A DNA stretch of 64,000 nucleotides from Pseudodesulfovibrio tunisiensis (GCF_022809775.1 NZ_CP094380.1:992001-1056000), one strand, 5' to 3'; numbered from the stretch's first letter, positions 25,296-34,211 are shown. Numbers and translations are program-made. Notes: generated by a model not told the origin, from the letters alone.

Positions 25296-26903
25296 CTACA
25301 AATCCGTTATCAGCGCCACCATGGCGCGGTTCATGTCCAGCATGCGGTCGCGAATGTCGGCCTGGTCAACCCAGGATTTCCTGTCCACATCCTTGAGCCG
25401 CTTCATGAGCTCGGCATACAGGTGATCGGCGTCCTTGAGCAGGAACTCCCAATCCACACGCGGCCGGGCCTTGTCCATATCCACCAGCGGGACCATCTCC
25501 GCACCGGGTTCGAGGGTGAGTTCCTCCATGTATTCGGGAATGTGCACGTCAAAGCCGAAACGTTCCTTGATATGCCGACCGAATTCGGCCTGCACCTCGG
25601 CCTCGCCGTGCACCAGAATGATCTTCACGGGCTTGCCGCGCATGTTTTCCAGCCATTCCATGAGATCGTTCTGATCCCCATGACCGGAAAAGCCGTTGAT
25701 GGTAAAGATCTTGGCATTGACCTCGACCTCTTCGCCGAACAGCTTGATCTTTTTCGCGCCGTTCACGATCTTCCTGCCCGGCGTCCCCACGCCCTGCCAG
25801 CCCACGAAAATCACGCTCGCCCCGGTTCGCCAGAGGTTGTGACGCAAATGATGCTTGATGCGCCCGGCATTGGCCATGCCACTGGCGGAAATCACGATGG
25901 CCGGACCACGGGTCTCGTTGATGGCCTGCGACTGCTCCCGGGTCTCCGTGAAATGCAGGTTGGGAAGGTCCAGAGGGTGCTGCCCCTTGGCAATGAACTC
26001 CTGGGTCTGCTTGTCATAGAACTCGGGATGCTTGCGGAATATCTCGGTAGCGCGGATGGCCAGCGGGCTATCCAGATAGATCGGCATGTCCCGCGGCAGA
26101 CGTCCCTGCCTGTCGAGCAGAAAAAGCGAATAGATGAGCTGCTGGGACCGCTCAACGGCAAAGGCCGGAATAACGACCTTTTCCTTGTTCCTGTAGCTGT
26201 ATTCAATGGCCGCGGCCAATTCGTCCAGACTGTTTTCCTCATCCTTGTGGGTGCGGTTGCCATAGGTGGATTCCAGAAACAGGTAGTCCGTGCTCTCCAC
26301 TTCGCTCGGGTCCTTGACAATGAGCTGTTCCGGCCTTCCCAGATCACCGGAAAAGACCAGCTTGGTCGGCTTGCCGTCCTCCATGTATTCCACTTCAATG
26401 AACGCTGAGCCCAGAATGTGCCCGGCATTCTTGTAGGTCACGGTCATTCCGGGCATGGGTTCAAATGGCTTGGCATATTCCACGGTCGCCAGCAGGGGAA
26501 TGGAAGCCTCGGCATCCGGCACCCCGTACAGGGGATTCTGGGGCTGTTCGCCCTGACGCAGCCGCTTGCGGTTGGCCCATTCGGTTTCCATCTCCTGAAT
26601 ATGGGCGCTGTCCAACAGCATGATTTCCATGAGATCACGCGTGGGCGCGGTGCAGTAAACGGGATTTTTGTAGCCCTTGGCCACCAGAGCCGGCAGGTAG
26701 CCGCTGTGGTCGATATGGGCATGCGTCACGAGAATGAAATCTATGTTCCTGGGATCGTAGGCGCTGATGTTCAGGTTGCGCTTTTCTATTTCCGCGTTTC
26801 CCTGATGCAGGCCGCAATCCACGGCGAACCGTTTTCCGTCATGTTCCAGAATGTAGCATGACCCGCTGACCGTGCGGGCCGCTCCCATGAACGTTATTTT
26901 CAT
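25296..26903 (-). CDS. Beta-CASP metallo-beta-lactamase RNA hydrolase
   Basis: 535 residues. The metallo-beta-lactamase zinc motif HAHIDHSGYLPAL is at about 61-73, with FSGDLGRPEQ and TYGNRTHKDE further on; the beta-CASP part has SASGMANAGRIKHHL and FVGWQGVGTPGR, and the last ligand is in GFSGHGDQNDL. This is the YSH1/CPSF73-like bacterial family of RNA-processing nucleases. Targets are unknown. The C-terminal extra helix region (LLKDADHLYAELMKRL) is usual in delta homologues. CGGAG precedes the ATG. Confidence 0.9.
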   Translation of the reverse strand: MKITFMGAARTVSGSCYILEHDGKRFAVDCGLHQGNAEIEKRNLNISAYDPRNIDFILVTHAHIDHSGYLPALVAKGYKNPVYCTAPTRDLMEIMLLDSAHIQEMETEWANRKRLRQGEQPQNPLYGVPDAEASIPLLATVEYAKPFEPMPGMTVTYKNAGHILGSAFIEVEYMEDGKPTKLVFSGDLGRPEQLIVKDPSEVESTDYLFLESTYGNRTHKDEENSLDELAAAIEYSYRNKEKVVIPAFAVERSQQLIYSLFLLDRQGRLPRDMPIYLDSPLAIRATEIFRKHPEFYDKQTQEFIAKGQHPLDLPNLHFTETREQSQAINETRGPAIVISASGMANAGRIKHHLRHNLWRTGASVIFVGWQGVGTPGRKIVNGAKKIKLFGEEVEVNAKIFTINGFSGHGDQNDLMEWLENMRGKPVKIILVHGEAEVQAEFGRHIKERFGFDVHIPEYMEELTLEPGAEMVPLVDMDKARPRVDWEFLLKDADHLYAELMKRLKDVDRKSWVDQADIRDRMLDMNRAMVALITDL

Positions 26904-27097
26904 CGGCAGCTCCGGTTTTCTTTTTTTCCCGGCCCGATACGGATTCTCCCTTCCGGGCGGAGGAAAAAAAATGTAACATGAAGGCCAAGGAGTCGAACAT
27001 CGGCTCCCATCATTGGGAAAGAATGCCTTATTACCCGAATTCAGGCAACAATTCCGTATGCGAACCGGGAATTCCCCGGCACAACTCAGGAGAAAAC

Positions 27098-27754
27098 ATG
27101 AATCGTTCCAAACAGTATCTCATTGATGATCTGTCCATGCACGAGTCCTGGAGACTCTTCAAGATCATGTCCGAAATCGTGGACGGTTTCGAAACCCTGT
27201 CCGAAATCGGCCCGGCGGTTTCCATGTTCGGTTCCGCACGGGTCAAACCCGAAGACCCCATCTACCAGCAGACCGAGGAAATGGCCCGCGAACTGGTCAA
27301 GGCGGGATTCTCGGTCATCACGGGCGGCGGGCCCGGCCTGATGGAAGCGGGCAACAAGGGCGCATTCGAGGCTGGCGGCGAATCCATAGGCCTGCACATC
27401 CACCTGCCGCTGGAACAGGATGCGAACACCTACCTGACCCACCGCAGCGACTACCGCTATTTCTTCATCCGCAAGCTGATGTTCATCAAGTACGCCCTTG
27501 CCTACGTGGCCCTGCCCGGGGGCTTCGGCACCCTCGACGAACTGGCCGAGGCGCTGGTGCTGATCCAGACCAAACGCATCAAGCCGTTTCCCATCGTCCT
27601 GTTCGGCACGGAATTCTGGAGCGGCCTCGTGGACTGGTTCAGGAACCAGCTGGTCACGGACAAATACGCACACGAAGACGATCTGGACCTGTTCATCGTC
27701 ACGGACGACATCAAGGAAGCCGTGGCCCACATCAAGCGGCATGTCATCATCTAG
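27098..27754 (+). CDS. LOG family protein (TIGR00730 Rossmann fold; cytokinin riboside monophosphate phosphoribohydrolase-like)
   Basis: 218 residues from ATG 27098 with CAGGAGA 5 bases ahead. The LOG signatures GGGPGLMEAGNKGA and PGGFGTLDELAE (PGGxGTxxE) are complete, so nucleoside 5'-monophosphate phosphoribohydrolase activity is likely. The frame is open upstream to an ATG at 26978 behind a GGAGG, which would add 40 residues of low-complexity sequence; I consider this unlikely. The gap 26904-27097 holds the divergent start region for the nuclease and this gene. EamA follows after 6 bases. Confidence 0.9.
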   Translation: MNRSKQYLIDDLSMHESWRLFKIMSEIVDGFETLSEIGPAVSMFGSARVKPEDPIYQQTEEMARELVKAGFSVITGGGPGLMEAGNKGAFEAGGESIGLHIHLPLEQDANTYLTHRSDYRYFFIRKLMFIKYALAYVALPGGFGTLDELAEALVLIQTKRIKPFPIVLFGTEFWSGLVDWFRNQLVTDKYAHEDDLDLFIVTDDIKEAVAHIKRHVII

Positions 27755-27760
27755 CAGATC

Positions 27761-28657
27761 ATGACCCGCAGCAGAAAAGCGCTTCTCTTCGGTCTTGCCA
27801 CGGTGGGCATCTGGTCCACCGTGGCCTCGGCCTTCAAACTTTCCCTGCGCCACCTCGACCCGCTGCAACTCCTGCTGCTGGCGGACTGCGCATCCCTGCT
27901 CGTCCTGACCGCAATTCTGCTTCTTCAGGGCGGACTGGCTCGCATCCGCACCATGCCCCGGCGCGAAGTCCTGCGCTGTGCCCTGCTCGGCGCTCTGAAC
28001 CCGTTTCTCTACTACGTCATCCTGTTCAAGGCCTATGACCTGCTCCCGGCTCAGGAGGCCCAACCCCTGAACTACACGTGGGCCATCACGCTTTCCCTGC
28101 TTTCCGTCCCCCTGCTGGGGCAGAAGATCAGCTTCAGGGGACTGGCCGCCATCCTTGTCAGCTATTTCGGCGTGGTACTCATCTCCACGCACGGTGATCC
28201 GCTTTCCATGAGTTTCAGCAACCCGACAGGCGTGGGGCTGGCCCTGCTCAGCACCCTGATCTGGGCCCTGTACTGGATAGGCAACACTCGCAGCAAGGCC
28301 GACCCGGTTGCCGGACTCCTGCTCAACTTTCTGTTTGCCCTACCGCTCATCCTCATCACCTGCATTGTTTTTTCCGATCTGCCGTCCCTGACTCCGGCAG
28401 GACTGCTTGGCGCGACCTATGTCGGCGTATTCGAAATGGGCGTGACCTTTGCCCTCTGGCTCGCCGCCATGAAGCATGCAGCGGCTCCGGACGGCGGCGG
28501 CACCGCGCGCGTGGCAAACCTCATCTTCCTGTCGCCGTTCCTGTCCCTGATCTTCATCCACTTTCTGGTGGGTGAGGACATCCTGCCCTCCACCGTGACG
28601 GGACTCGTCTTCATCATCGCTGGCAACGCGCTCATGCAATGGAGGAGAAAATCATGA
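27761..28657 (+). CDS. EamA/DMT superfamily transporter
   Basis: 298 residues, ten predicted membrane helices in two EamA repeats (first from about residue 5, second from about 150). Landmarks: WSTVASAFKLSLRHLDP in helix 1, the repeat ending YFGVVLIS, and the final VFIIAGNALMQWRRKS. The family moves small metabolites such as amino acids, purines or nucleotide-sugars across the inner membrane; the direction and substrate are unknown. It lies between the LOG gene and a small membrane protein whose start overlaps its stop. Confidence 0.88.
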   Translation: MTRSRKALLFGLATVGIWSTVASAFKLSLRHLDPLQLLLLADCASLLVLTAILLLQGGLARIRTMPRREVLRCALLGALNPFLYYVILFKAYDLLPAQEAQPLNYTWAITLSLLSVPLLGQKISFRGLAAILVSYFGVVLISTHGDPLSMSFSNPTGVGLALLSTLIWALYWIGNTRSKADPVAGLLLNFLFALPLILITCIVFSDLPSLTPAGLLGATYVGVFEMGVTFALWLAAMKHAAAPDGGGTARVANLIFLSPFLSLIFIHFLVGEDILPSTVTGLVFIIAGNALMQWRRKS

Positions 28658-28824
28658 TCCGCAACTTCATCCACACGCTGCTCGCCCTTGTCGGCACAGG
28701 CGCAATACTATCACTCCTTCCAACGGACATGCTGAATTCCGATTGGAATGCGGCCCTCGCCTGTCTAGTCGGATTTCCAGCATTTATCGGCATCATGGTG
28801 CTTCTGGGCCATATGCATTCATAG
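28654..28824 (+). CDS. Small two-helix membrane protein (56 aa)
   Basis: GGAGGAG lies just ahead of ATG 28654, which overlaps the EamA stop (ATGA). The product has two hydrophobic segments, FIHTLLALVGTGAILSLL and AALACLVGFPAFIGIMVLLG. The size, coupling and ribosome site support a real gene, perhaps an accessory of the transporter. No family is recognised. After it, 28825-28932 is AT-rich with no gene that I can see. Confidence 0.65.
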   Translation: MIRNFIHTLLALVGTGAILSLLPTDMLNSDWNAALACLVGFPAFIGIMVLLGHMHS

Positions 28825-28932
28825 AGAAACAGAAAACGGCTTCCTCGAAAGGGCATCCACCTCTTGCATCTTATCCATCCGATAAAAAAGGATATTAGAA
28901 AAACACTAAATTTTATCTAGACTTTCAGGGAA

Positions 28933-28970
28933 TAAAAAGACAGCCCGACACGAATCGTGCCGGGCTGTCT
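28933..28970. terminator. Terminator between convergent genes
   Basis: Arms 28939-28948 and 28961-28970 (AGACAGCCCG/CGGGCTGTCT) with an inner CACGA/CGTGC-like extension. On the minus strand the stem is followed by a T-rich stretch, so it best serves the zinc-ribbon gene; on the plus strand the T-run is weak. Confidence 0.75.
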
Positions 28971-28993
28971 TGCATGATTATTCGCGTTGCTGA

Positions 28994-29239
28994 CTACAAA
29001 AAGTCAGGGTCCACCGCAGCCTTGCCATCCGCATAGATGGTCTTCATGTAACGAATGGCCTTGTCGTCCACAGGCACTATGGGAAAATCCTGACGGCAGG
29101 CATTGCATTGAGCCATGGCAGGCCGGGTCGGAGCGAGAAGCGGAACCTCGCTTCCGCAATGCGGGCACGGATAGAGAAAAATCATCTCCATGCCCGTTGG
29201 CTTGACCGGATTCACTATCTTTCTGTTGTTGCCGATCAT
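28994..29239 (-). CDS. Small zinc-ribbon protein (81 aa)
   Basis: Two CxxC pairs, CPHC and CNAC, about 19 residues apart form a zinc-ribbon knuckle after a short N-terminal MIGNNRKIVNPVKP. It has no other domain. It starts 4 bases after the gpmI stop and closes that operon. Its function is unknown; a role as a small nucleic-acid- or protein-binding adaptor is only a guess. Confidence 0.72.
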   Translation of the reverse strand: MIGNNRKIVNPVKPTGMEMIFLYPCPHCGSEVPLLAPTRPAMAQCNACRQDFPIVPVDDKAIRYMKTIYADGKAAVDPDFL

Positions 29240-29243
29240 TGGC

Positions 29244-30773
29244 TTATCCTTGTTCTATGAGATTCTTTCCGGTCATGGCCCCGGGCAGGGACTCGCCCCA
29301 CAGGGAAAGTATGGTCGGGGCCAGATCGCCGAGAATGCCGGAATGCACCCGGGCAGCCTCCCTGCCCTGCTCGATGTAGACCAGCGGTACGGGATTGGTG
29401 CTGTGCGCGGTCTGCGGACCGCCGTTTGCGTCGATCATCTCTTCGGCATTGCCGTGGTCTGCCGTCAGCAGCACCCGACCGCCCAGCTCCAGCATACGCT
29501 CCACAATGGACCGCACGCAGCCGTCCACGGCAATGCACGCCTTTTCCGCCGCCTCGATGATGCCGGTATGCCCCACCATGTCCAGATTGGCGAGATTGCA
29601 CACGCACAGGTCATACTGATCCATCTTTTGCACAAGGAGATCGGATACCTGCCGTGCGCTCATCTCGGGTTTCTGGTCGTAGGTGTCCACCTCGCGGGGG
29701 GAAGGCACCAGTTCCCGATCCTCGCCCGGAAATGGCTCCTCACGGCCGCAGTTCAGAAAATAGGTGACATGCGCATACTTTTCGGTCTCGGCAATACGGA
29801 GTTGCCTGAGTCCGAGCTTGGACACCATCTCGCCGAGCGTGTCCTCATACGTCTGAGGCGGAAACGCCACGGCCAGCGGAAACGCGGCCTCATACCGGGT
29901 CATGGTGGCAAAGCCGGCCAGCTCGGGCACGCGCTTGCGCTCGAATTCGCTGAAATCCCGTTCAAATATGGCCCGGCTGATCTGTCGGGCACGGTCCGCA
30001 CGGAAATTGAAAAAGAACAGACCGTCTCCGTCGCCCAGTTGCGCATCCACGCCCCGAACCACGAACGGCTTGATGAATTCATCGGTTTCACCAGCATCAT
30101 AGGCCGCCCGGATGCCGGAAAGCGCATCCGGGCGTTCGGGCGCGTCGCGATCCACCAACGCCTTGTACGCAATCTCGTTTCGCTCGAAACGCCTGTCGCG
30201 ATCCATGGCCCAATATCGGCCGGAAACCACGCCAACGCGTCCCACGCCAAGTCGCTTCATGGTCTGTTCCAGCCGCTCCACATAGCCAAATCCGCTTGTG
30301 GGCGGCGTATCGCGACCATCCATGAAGCAGTGCACGAACACCTCGGGAACCTTTTGCTGCCGAGCCATTTCCAAAAGCGCGTCAATGTGATTCTGATGGC
30401 TGTGCACGCCACCGTCCGAGACCAGTCCCATGAGATGCAACCGCCCGCTGCCGTCCCTGGTCCGCTTCATGAGGTCCAACAACGCGGGATTCTCGAAAAA
30501 GGATCCATCCTCGATGGACAGATCGATGCGGGTCATGTCCTGATACACGACTCGGCCCGCGCCGATGTTCATGTGGCCGACCTCGGAATTGCCCATGAAT
30601 CCGTCGGGAAGGCCCACGGCCCTGCCCGAACATTGCAGGCTGGCATGCGGATAGGCGTCGAACAGACTGTCCAGATACGGCGTGGCCGCGTTGCGTACGC
30701 AGTTCCCCTTGCCGTCCGGAGCAATGCCCCAGCCATCCAGAATCAGCAGCAGTGTTTTCGTGTACTCGGACAT
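29244..30773 (-). CDS. gpmI: 2,3-bisphosphoglycerate-independent phosphoglycerate mutase
   Basis: 509 residues, full length. The alkaline-phosphatase-like metal core starts LLILDGWGIAPDGKGN; the catalytic Ser is in MGNSEVGHMNIGAGR (about 61-75); later metal ligands are in NLANLDMVGHTG and LLTADHGNAEEM. It interconverts 3- and 2-phosphoglycerate in glycolysis/gluconeogenesis with Mn2+. GGGGGA precedes the ATG. It follows rsfS by 19 bases. Fbp at 62 kb is another gluconeogenic enzyme in the window. Confidence 0.96.
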   Translation of the reverse strand: MSEYTKTLLLILDGWGIAPDGKGNCVRNAATPYLDSLFDAYPHASLQCSGRAVGLPDGFMGNSEVGHMNIGAGRVVYQDMTRIDLSIEDGSFFENPALLDLMKRTRDGSGRLHLMGLVSDGGVHSHQNHIDALLEMARQQKVPEVFVHCFMDGRDTPPTSGFGYVERLEQTMKRLGVGRVGVVSGRYWAMDRDRRFERNEIAYKALVDRDAPERPDALSGIRAAYDAGETDEFIKPFVVRGVDAQLGDGDGLFFFNFRADRARQISRAIFERDFSEFERKRVPELAGFATMTRYEAAFPLAVAFPPQTYEDTLGEMVSKLGLRQLRIAETEKYAHVTYFLNCGREEPFPGEDRELVPSPREVDTYDQKPEMSARQVSDLLVQKMDQYDLCVCNLANLDMVGHTGIIEAAEKACIAVDGCVRSIVERMLELGGRVLLTADHGNAEEMIDANGGPQTAHSTNPVPLVYIEQGREAARVHSGILGDLAPTILSLWGESLPGAMTGKNLIEQG

Positions 30774-30792
30774 ACGCGTTCCCCCTGCCCGG

Positions 30793-31164
30793 CTAGGCAG
30801 TGTAATCGGTTCGGCGAGCCTCGGCCCACATGCCTTCGATATTGTAGAATCCCCTGAGTTCCTTCTGAAAGATGTGCACGACCACGTCGTTCAGGTCCAC
30901 CAGAAGCCATTCTGCGGAACGGTAGCCTTCCATGCCCAGATATTCCACGGTCTTCTCCCTGGCCTGATCAAGCAAATGATCGGCAAGGGCCTGAGCGTGC
31001 TTCATGCCGCGGGCGGACACCACAAGCACCTGATCGGTCACGGAACTGAATCCGCTCACGTCCAGCATCACGATGTCCTCGCCCTGTTTCTCATCCAGCC
31101 AGTCGGCCACGAGTTTGGCCTTGTCGCCACTCTCCATGACCAGATACTTCTTTTCCTTGTTCAT
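30793..31164 (-). CDS. rsfS: Ribosomal silencing factor RsfS
   Basis: 123 residues with the RsfS/YbeB core: KAKLVADWLDEKQGEDIVMLDVSG, VLVVSARGMKHAQALADHLL and the conserved EWLLVDLNDVVVHIF. It binds L14 of the large subunit and blocks subunit joining when nutrients are scarce. GGTGGA precedes the ATG. It lies between a nitroreductase gene and gpmI, an order common in this lineage. Confidence 0.93.
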   Translation of the reverse strand: MNKEKKYLVMESGDKAKLVADWLDEKQGEDIVMLDVSGFSSVTDQVLVVSARGMKHAQALADHLLDQAREKTVEYLGMEGYRSAEWLLVDLNDVVVHIFQKELRGFYNIEGMWAEARRTDYTA

Positions 31165-31184
31165 GCATCCACCATTGCAGTTCG

Positions 31185-31769
31185 TTATCGGGACCGCCGA
31201 ATCACCAGAATGTCCTCCAAGCTCCGCTTGGGCACATGATGGCGTCCCGTTTCATCGCGCCAATACTCGATTTTCCCGTCAAGGGGAAGGGATTCCAAAA
31301 TGACTTCCTCGGCTGGAACGCCGAGGGCCAGCACCAGCAGAATTTCCAGATTGTCCGGCAATTCAAGCAGTTCGGCCAACTTTCTTCGATTCACCGTGCC
31401 GACCATGCACCCGCCGAGGCCCTGATGGGCCGCCCCCAGCATGATGGTCTGCGCCGCAATGCCATGGTCACACCCCGGCGAATCCTGAACATCACTGTCC
31501 AGCATGACGACCACATACCCGGTGGGCTGTTCGCCCGGTTCCGGGCCACGCCAGTCCTTGAGGTATCCGGCCCAGCCAAGCAGGGGAAAAATGGCGTCGC
31601 ACATTTCCGGTCCCGAGCACACCGCGTACCTGAGGGGCTGGGAATTGCGGCCGGACGGCGTGAGCCGGGCCATGTCCACCAGTTCGCACAAGACCTCTTC
31701 GCTGACAGGTCGGGACTGATCGAAACGGCGAATGCTTCGGCTCGCCGTGACAAGCTGCTTGAAATCCAT
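31185..31769 (-). CDS. Nitroreductase family protein
   Basis: 194 residues. The FMN-binding N-terminus SRSIRRFDQSRPVSEE and ARLTPSGRNSQPLRYAVC, the mid-segment DHGIAAQTIMLGAAHQGLGGCMVG and the C-terminal ALGVPAEE fit the nitroreductase fold. Members are flavin-dependent NAD(P)H oxidoreductases; the physiological substrate is unknown. CAGGAGG is present before the ATG. First gene of the minus-strand run through rsfS and gpmI. Confidence 0.88.
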   Translation of the reverse strand: MDFKQLVTASRSIRRFDQSRPVSEEVLCELVDMARLTPSGRNSQPLRYAVCSGPEMCDAIFPLLGWAGYLKDWRGPEPGEQPTGYVVVMLDSDVQDSPGCDHGIAAQTIMLGAAHQGLGGCMVGTVNRRKLAELLELPDNLEILLVLALGVPAEEVILESLPLDGKIEYWRDETGRHHVPKRSLEDILVIRRSR

Positions 31770-31850
31770 TTCCGCCTCCTGACGTTCGGTACCCGGAATG
31801 TAAAGGATTGCGACAGGTAGCGCAATGATGACAATGGAGCCCCCCGAACG

Positions 31851-32609
31851 TCACCGCCCGGCATCGTTCAGAGACCAGTCATAATCAAGGTAGCGTATTC
31901 CGGGCCGATCGCCGTTTCGCACCAGTTCTTCCAGTTCCTTCCGAAAATCTCCGGAAGCATAATCCAGAAACCAGCCAATCAGGTCCGGCGGAAAATCCCG
32001 CGAAAACCACTTGAAAATCCGACTGACGTACAGGGTGCCCCCATCAAGTCGATTGAACTCCGAATCATTGACAAAGGCCCGGGCCACGCGTTCGAGCTGC
32101 ACCTCGATCCTGCGCCCCTCGAACGGCCTGTCAAACAGCGGCGGACAGCTCCGCGCCGAGCAGTTGAGCGCGAAATGCACACGCTCGTCCTGAAACACGG
32201 GCCTGATGATGTCGTGCTCCAGATGGTCCAGAGAGACCAGTTTGCCATCCAGACGCACGATGTCCTCCTTCCACGGCGAGGAAAACAATCCTCCGAGATC
32301 CTTGATGGTCTCGATCTCCGGATAGTTGTCCACCACCAGTTGCAGGGTCCGGGCATTGTACAGATTGATGTAAAAGGCCATCTGTTCGTCACGGGACAGT
32401 TCGCCGGGCCGCACTTCGGCCAAATGATCCAGATACGCATCCAGCCCGGCGCGGTCCGCCTTGAGTCCGGCATAGTCCACCAGCCCGCCGTGCACATGAT
32501 TCGCAAGCAGTTCGGCATACAGGGCATTGTCCACCCCGGCCCATGCGGAGAGCGGCCACAAGCCGAAAAAAAACAACAGCCACACATGTCTTGCCTTTTT
32601 GATGCACAT
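31851..32609 (-). CDS. DUF547 secreted protein
   Basis: About 252 residues from ATG 32609, with a signal peptide (HVWLLFFFGLWPLSAWA). An in-frame ATG at 32639 would add ten residues and gives no better ribosome site. DUF547 features: VDYAGLKADRAGLDAYLDHLA, the block EQMAFYINLYNARTLQLVVDNYP, and FALNCSARSCPPL, with a Cys/His set that resembles papain-like or transglutaminase-fold enzymes. Role unknown. Divergent from the paaK leader, separated by a gap of about 95 bases. Confidence 0.83.
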   Translation of the reverse strand: MCIKKARHVWLLFFFGLWPLSAWAGVDNALYAELLANHVHGGLVDYAGLKADRAGLDAYLDHLAEVRPGELSRDEQMAFYINLYNARTLQLVVDNYPEIETIKDLGGLFSSPWKEDIVRLDGKLVSLDHLEHDIIRPVFQDERVHFALNCSARSCPPLFDRPFEGRRIEVQLERVARAFVNDSEFNRLDGGTLYVSRIFKWFSRDFPPDLIGWFLDYASGDFRKELEELVRNGDRPGIRYLDYDWSLNDAGR

Positions 32610-32705
32610 GTCGTCTGCATACCATGAAACACGGCGCATTCCGGTTAGAAATTCGCGAGCATAAAGCTCTTGACGCCCGGGCCGGGTTTGTGCATCTTCT
32701 CGGTT

Positions 32706-32771
32706 ATGCAAAAAACGATCGCCACCAGCTTTTTCTTTTTTACCGACTTGCCAAGAAGAGCTCGTGGATAG
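32706..32771 (+). CDS. Phenylalanine-rich leader peptide of the paaK attenuator
   Basis: 21 codons from ATG 32706 to TAG 32769-32771, beginning MQKTIATS and ending TDLPRRARG. Codons 9-12 are four consecutive Phe codons (TTT TTC TTT TTT at 32730-32741), followed by a stop just past RNA region 2 of the attenuator. The layout copies pheA/pheS-type leaders. A ribosome site is not obvious before this ATG; TTG 32688 is an in-frame alternative start with GGGCCGGG ahead. A -35-like TTGACG is at 32670-32675, with only a weak -10. The gene was identified from position and codons, not from similarity. Confidence 0.82.
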   Translation: MQKTIATSFFFFTDLPRRARG

Positions 32772-32831
32772 AGTACGTGTTGTAACGTCAATTCGAAAAG
32801 GCCACGGGCAGAAGTCCGTGGCCTTTTTTTT
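32722..32831 (+). promoter_or_regulatory. Phenylalanine transcription attenuator (1:2, 2:3, 3:4 pairings) controlling paaK
   Basis: Region 1 CCACCAGC (32722-32729), extended by the Phe codons, pairs with region 2 GCTCGTGG (32760-32767), with an extension of Ts against AAGAAGA at 32753-32759. Region 2 also pairs over all 8 bases (one G.U) with region 3 CCACGGGC (32802-32809), forming the antiterminator. Region 3 in turn pairs with region 4 CCGTGGCC (32816-32823), forming the terminator before eight Ts. A ribosome stalled on the Phe codons would cover region 1 and release region 2 for 2:3 pairing, giving read-through; one reaching the stop would cover region 2, giving termination. Confidence 0.85.
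32796..32831 (+). terminator. Rho-independent terminator of the paaK leader
   Basis: The stem GGCCACGG (32800-32807) / CCGTGGCC (32816-32823), lengthened by AAAA against TTTT, has an 8-base loop and eight Ts at 32824-32831. It lies 37 bases before the paaK ATG, so it acts inside the leader rather than at the end of a gene. Confidence 0.93.
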
Positions 32832-32867
32832 CGCCACGCTGCGCCGGGACCAATCAAGGAGAAAAGG

Positions 32868-34172
32868 ATGATTTACGACGAACAGAATGAAACCATGCCA
32901 AGGGAAGAGCTGGAAGCCCTTCAGCTCAAACGATTGCAGGCCCTGTGCGAACGGGTTTACGCCAATGTCCCGTTCTACAGGAAAAAATTCGATGAAAAAG
33001 GCATCAAGCCGTCGGACATCCGCTCTCTGAACGACCTCAAGCGGCTGCCCTTCACCCAGAAGCAGGACCTGCGCGACCAGTACCCCTTCGGCCTGTTCGC
33101 AGTCAGTCGAGACCAGATCGTCCGCATCCATTCCTCCTCCGGCACCACGGGCAAGGCCACGGTGGTGGGCTACACCCGCCGCGATATCCAGACCTGGGGC
33201 CAGCTCATGGCGCGCAGCTTCATGGCGGCAGGCGCGACCTCCAGGGACATGATCCACAACGCCTACGGCTACGGCCTGTTCACGGGTGGCCTCGGCGTGC
33301 ATTACGGCGCGGAAGCCCTTGGCGCGGCAGTGGTTCCGGTTTCCGGCGGCGGCACCCGCAGGCAGGTCATGCTGCTCAAGGATTTCGGCCCGGAAGTCAT
33401 CTGCTGCACTCCGTCCTATGCCCTGTTCCTTGCCGAAACCGCCGAGGAGGCAGGCATCGATCCGCAGCAGCTCCCGCTACGCGTCGGCATTTTCGGCGCA
33501 GAACCATGGACCGAGGAAATGCGCCGCGACATCGAGAAACGCCTCGGCATCAAGGCGCTGGACATCTACGGCCTGTCCGAAATCATGGGCCCGGGCGTTG
33601 CCATCGAATGCGAGGCGGCGCAGGACGGTCTGCATATTCAGGAAGACCATTTTCTGGCCGAGGTGATCAATCCCGAAACCGGCGAACCGCTGCCTCCGGG
33701 CGAACCCGGCGAACTCGTGTTCACCACCCTGACCAAGGAAGGCATCCCGCTCATACGCTACCGCACCCGCGACCTGACCATTCTCAACACCACGCCCTGC
33801 AAATGCGGCCGCACTACAGCGCGCATGCACCGCATCATGGGCCGCAGCGACGACATGCTCATCATTCGCGGCGTCAACGTGTTCCCGTCCCAAATCGAAT
33901 CCATCCTTCTGGAAACCGACGGACTCAGCCCGCATTACCAGTTGATCGTGAACAGAATCGGCAATCTGGACACGCTGGAAGTGCAGGTGGAAATCAACGA
34001 AGGCGTGTTCTCCGACGAAATTAAAAATTTACAACGTCTTGAAACCAAGGTAATGAAAAACATCAAGGAATTCCTCGGCGTCACCGCCAAGGTCAAACTC
34101 GTGGAACCCAAGGGAATAGAGCGTTCCGTGGGCAAGGCAAAGCGCATCATCGACAAGAGGAACGAACAGTAG
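32868..34172 (+). CDS. paaK: Phenylacetate--CoA ligase (PaaK type)
   Basis: 434 residues. PaaK-family motifs: the N-terminal [21 protein letters not shown], the P-loop-like [17 protein letters not shown] (about 85-101), the conserved block [33 protein letters not shown], the Arg-Asp motif YRTRDL and the catalytic Lys region [12 protein letters not shown] at the end. It activates an aryl acetate to its CoA thioester with ATP. AAGGAG precedes the ATG. Transcription must pass the Phe attenuator at 32,706-32,831, and a double-ACT gene follows, so use in phenylalanine supply is inferred. Substrate could be phenyl-, hydroxyphenyl- or indoleacetate. Confidence 0.93.
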   Translation: MIYDEQNETMPREELEALQLKRLQALCERVYANVPFYRKKFDEKGIKPSDIRSLNDLKRLPFTQKQDLRDQYPFGLFAVSRDQIVRIHSSSGTTGKATVVGYTRRDIQTWGQLMARSFMAAGATSRDMIHNAYGYGLFTGGLGVHYGAEALGAAVVPVSGGGTRRQVMLLKDFGPEVICCTPSYALFLAETAEEAGIDPQQLPLRVGIFGAEPWTEEMRRDIEKRLGIKALDIYGLSEIMGPGVAIECEAAQDGLHIQEDHFLAEVINPETGEPLPPGEPGELVFTTLTKEGIPLIRYRTRDLTILNTTPCKCGRTTARMHRIMGRSDDMLIIRGVNVFPSQIESILLETDGLSPHYQLIVNRIGNLDTLEVQVEINEGVFSDEIKNLQRLETKVMKNIKEFLGVTAKVKLVEPKGIERSVGKAKRIIDKRNEQ

Positions 34173-34211
34173 CCGCTCCATCGGCGCTCACGCAAACAGC
34201 GAGGAAGCACC

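Noticed and set aside
32640..32867. 6S RNA or another stand-alone small RNA before paaK
   Set aside because: No long rod with central bubble; the leader peptide with Phe run plus the 1:2/2:3/3:4 pairings explains the region better.
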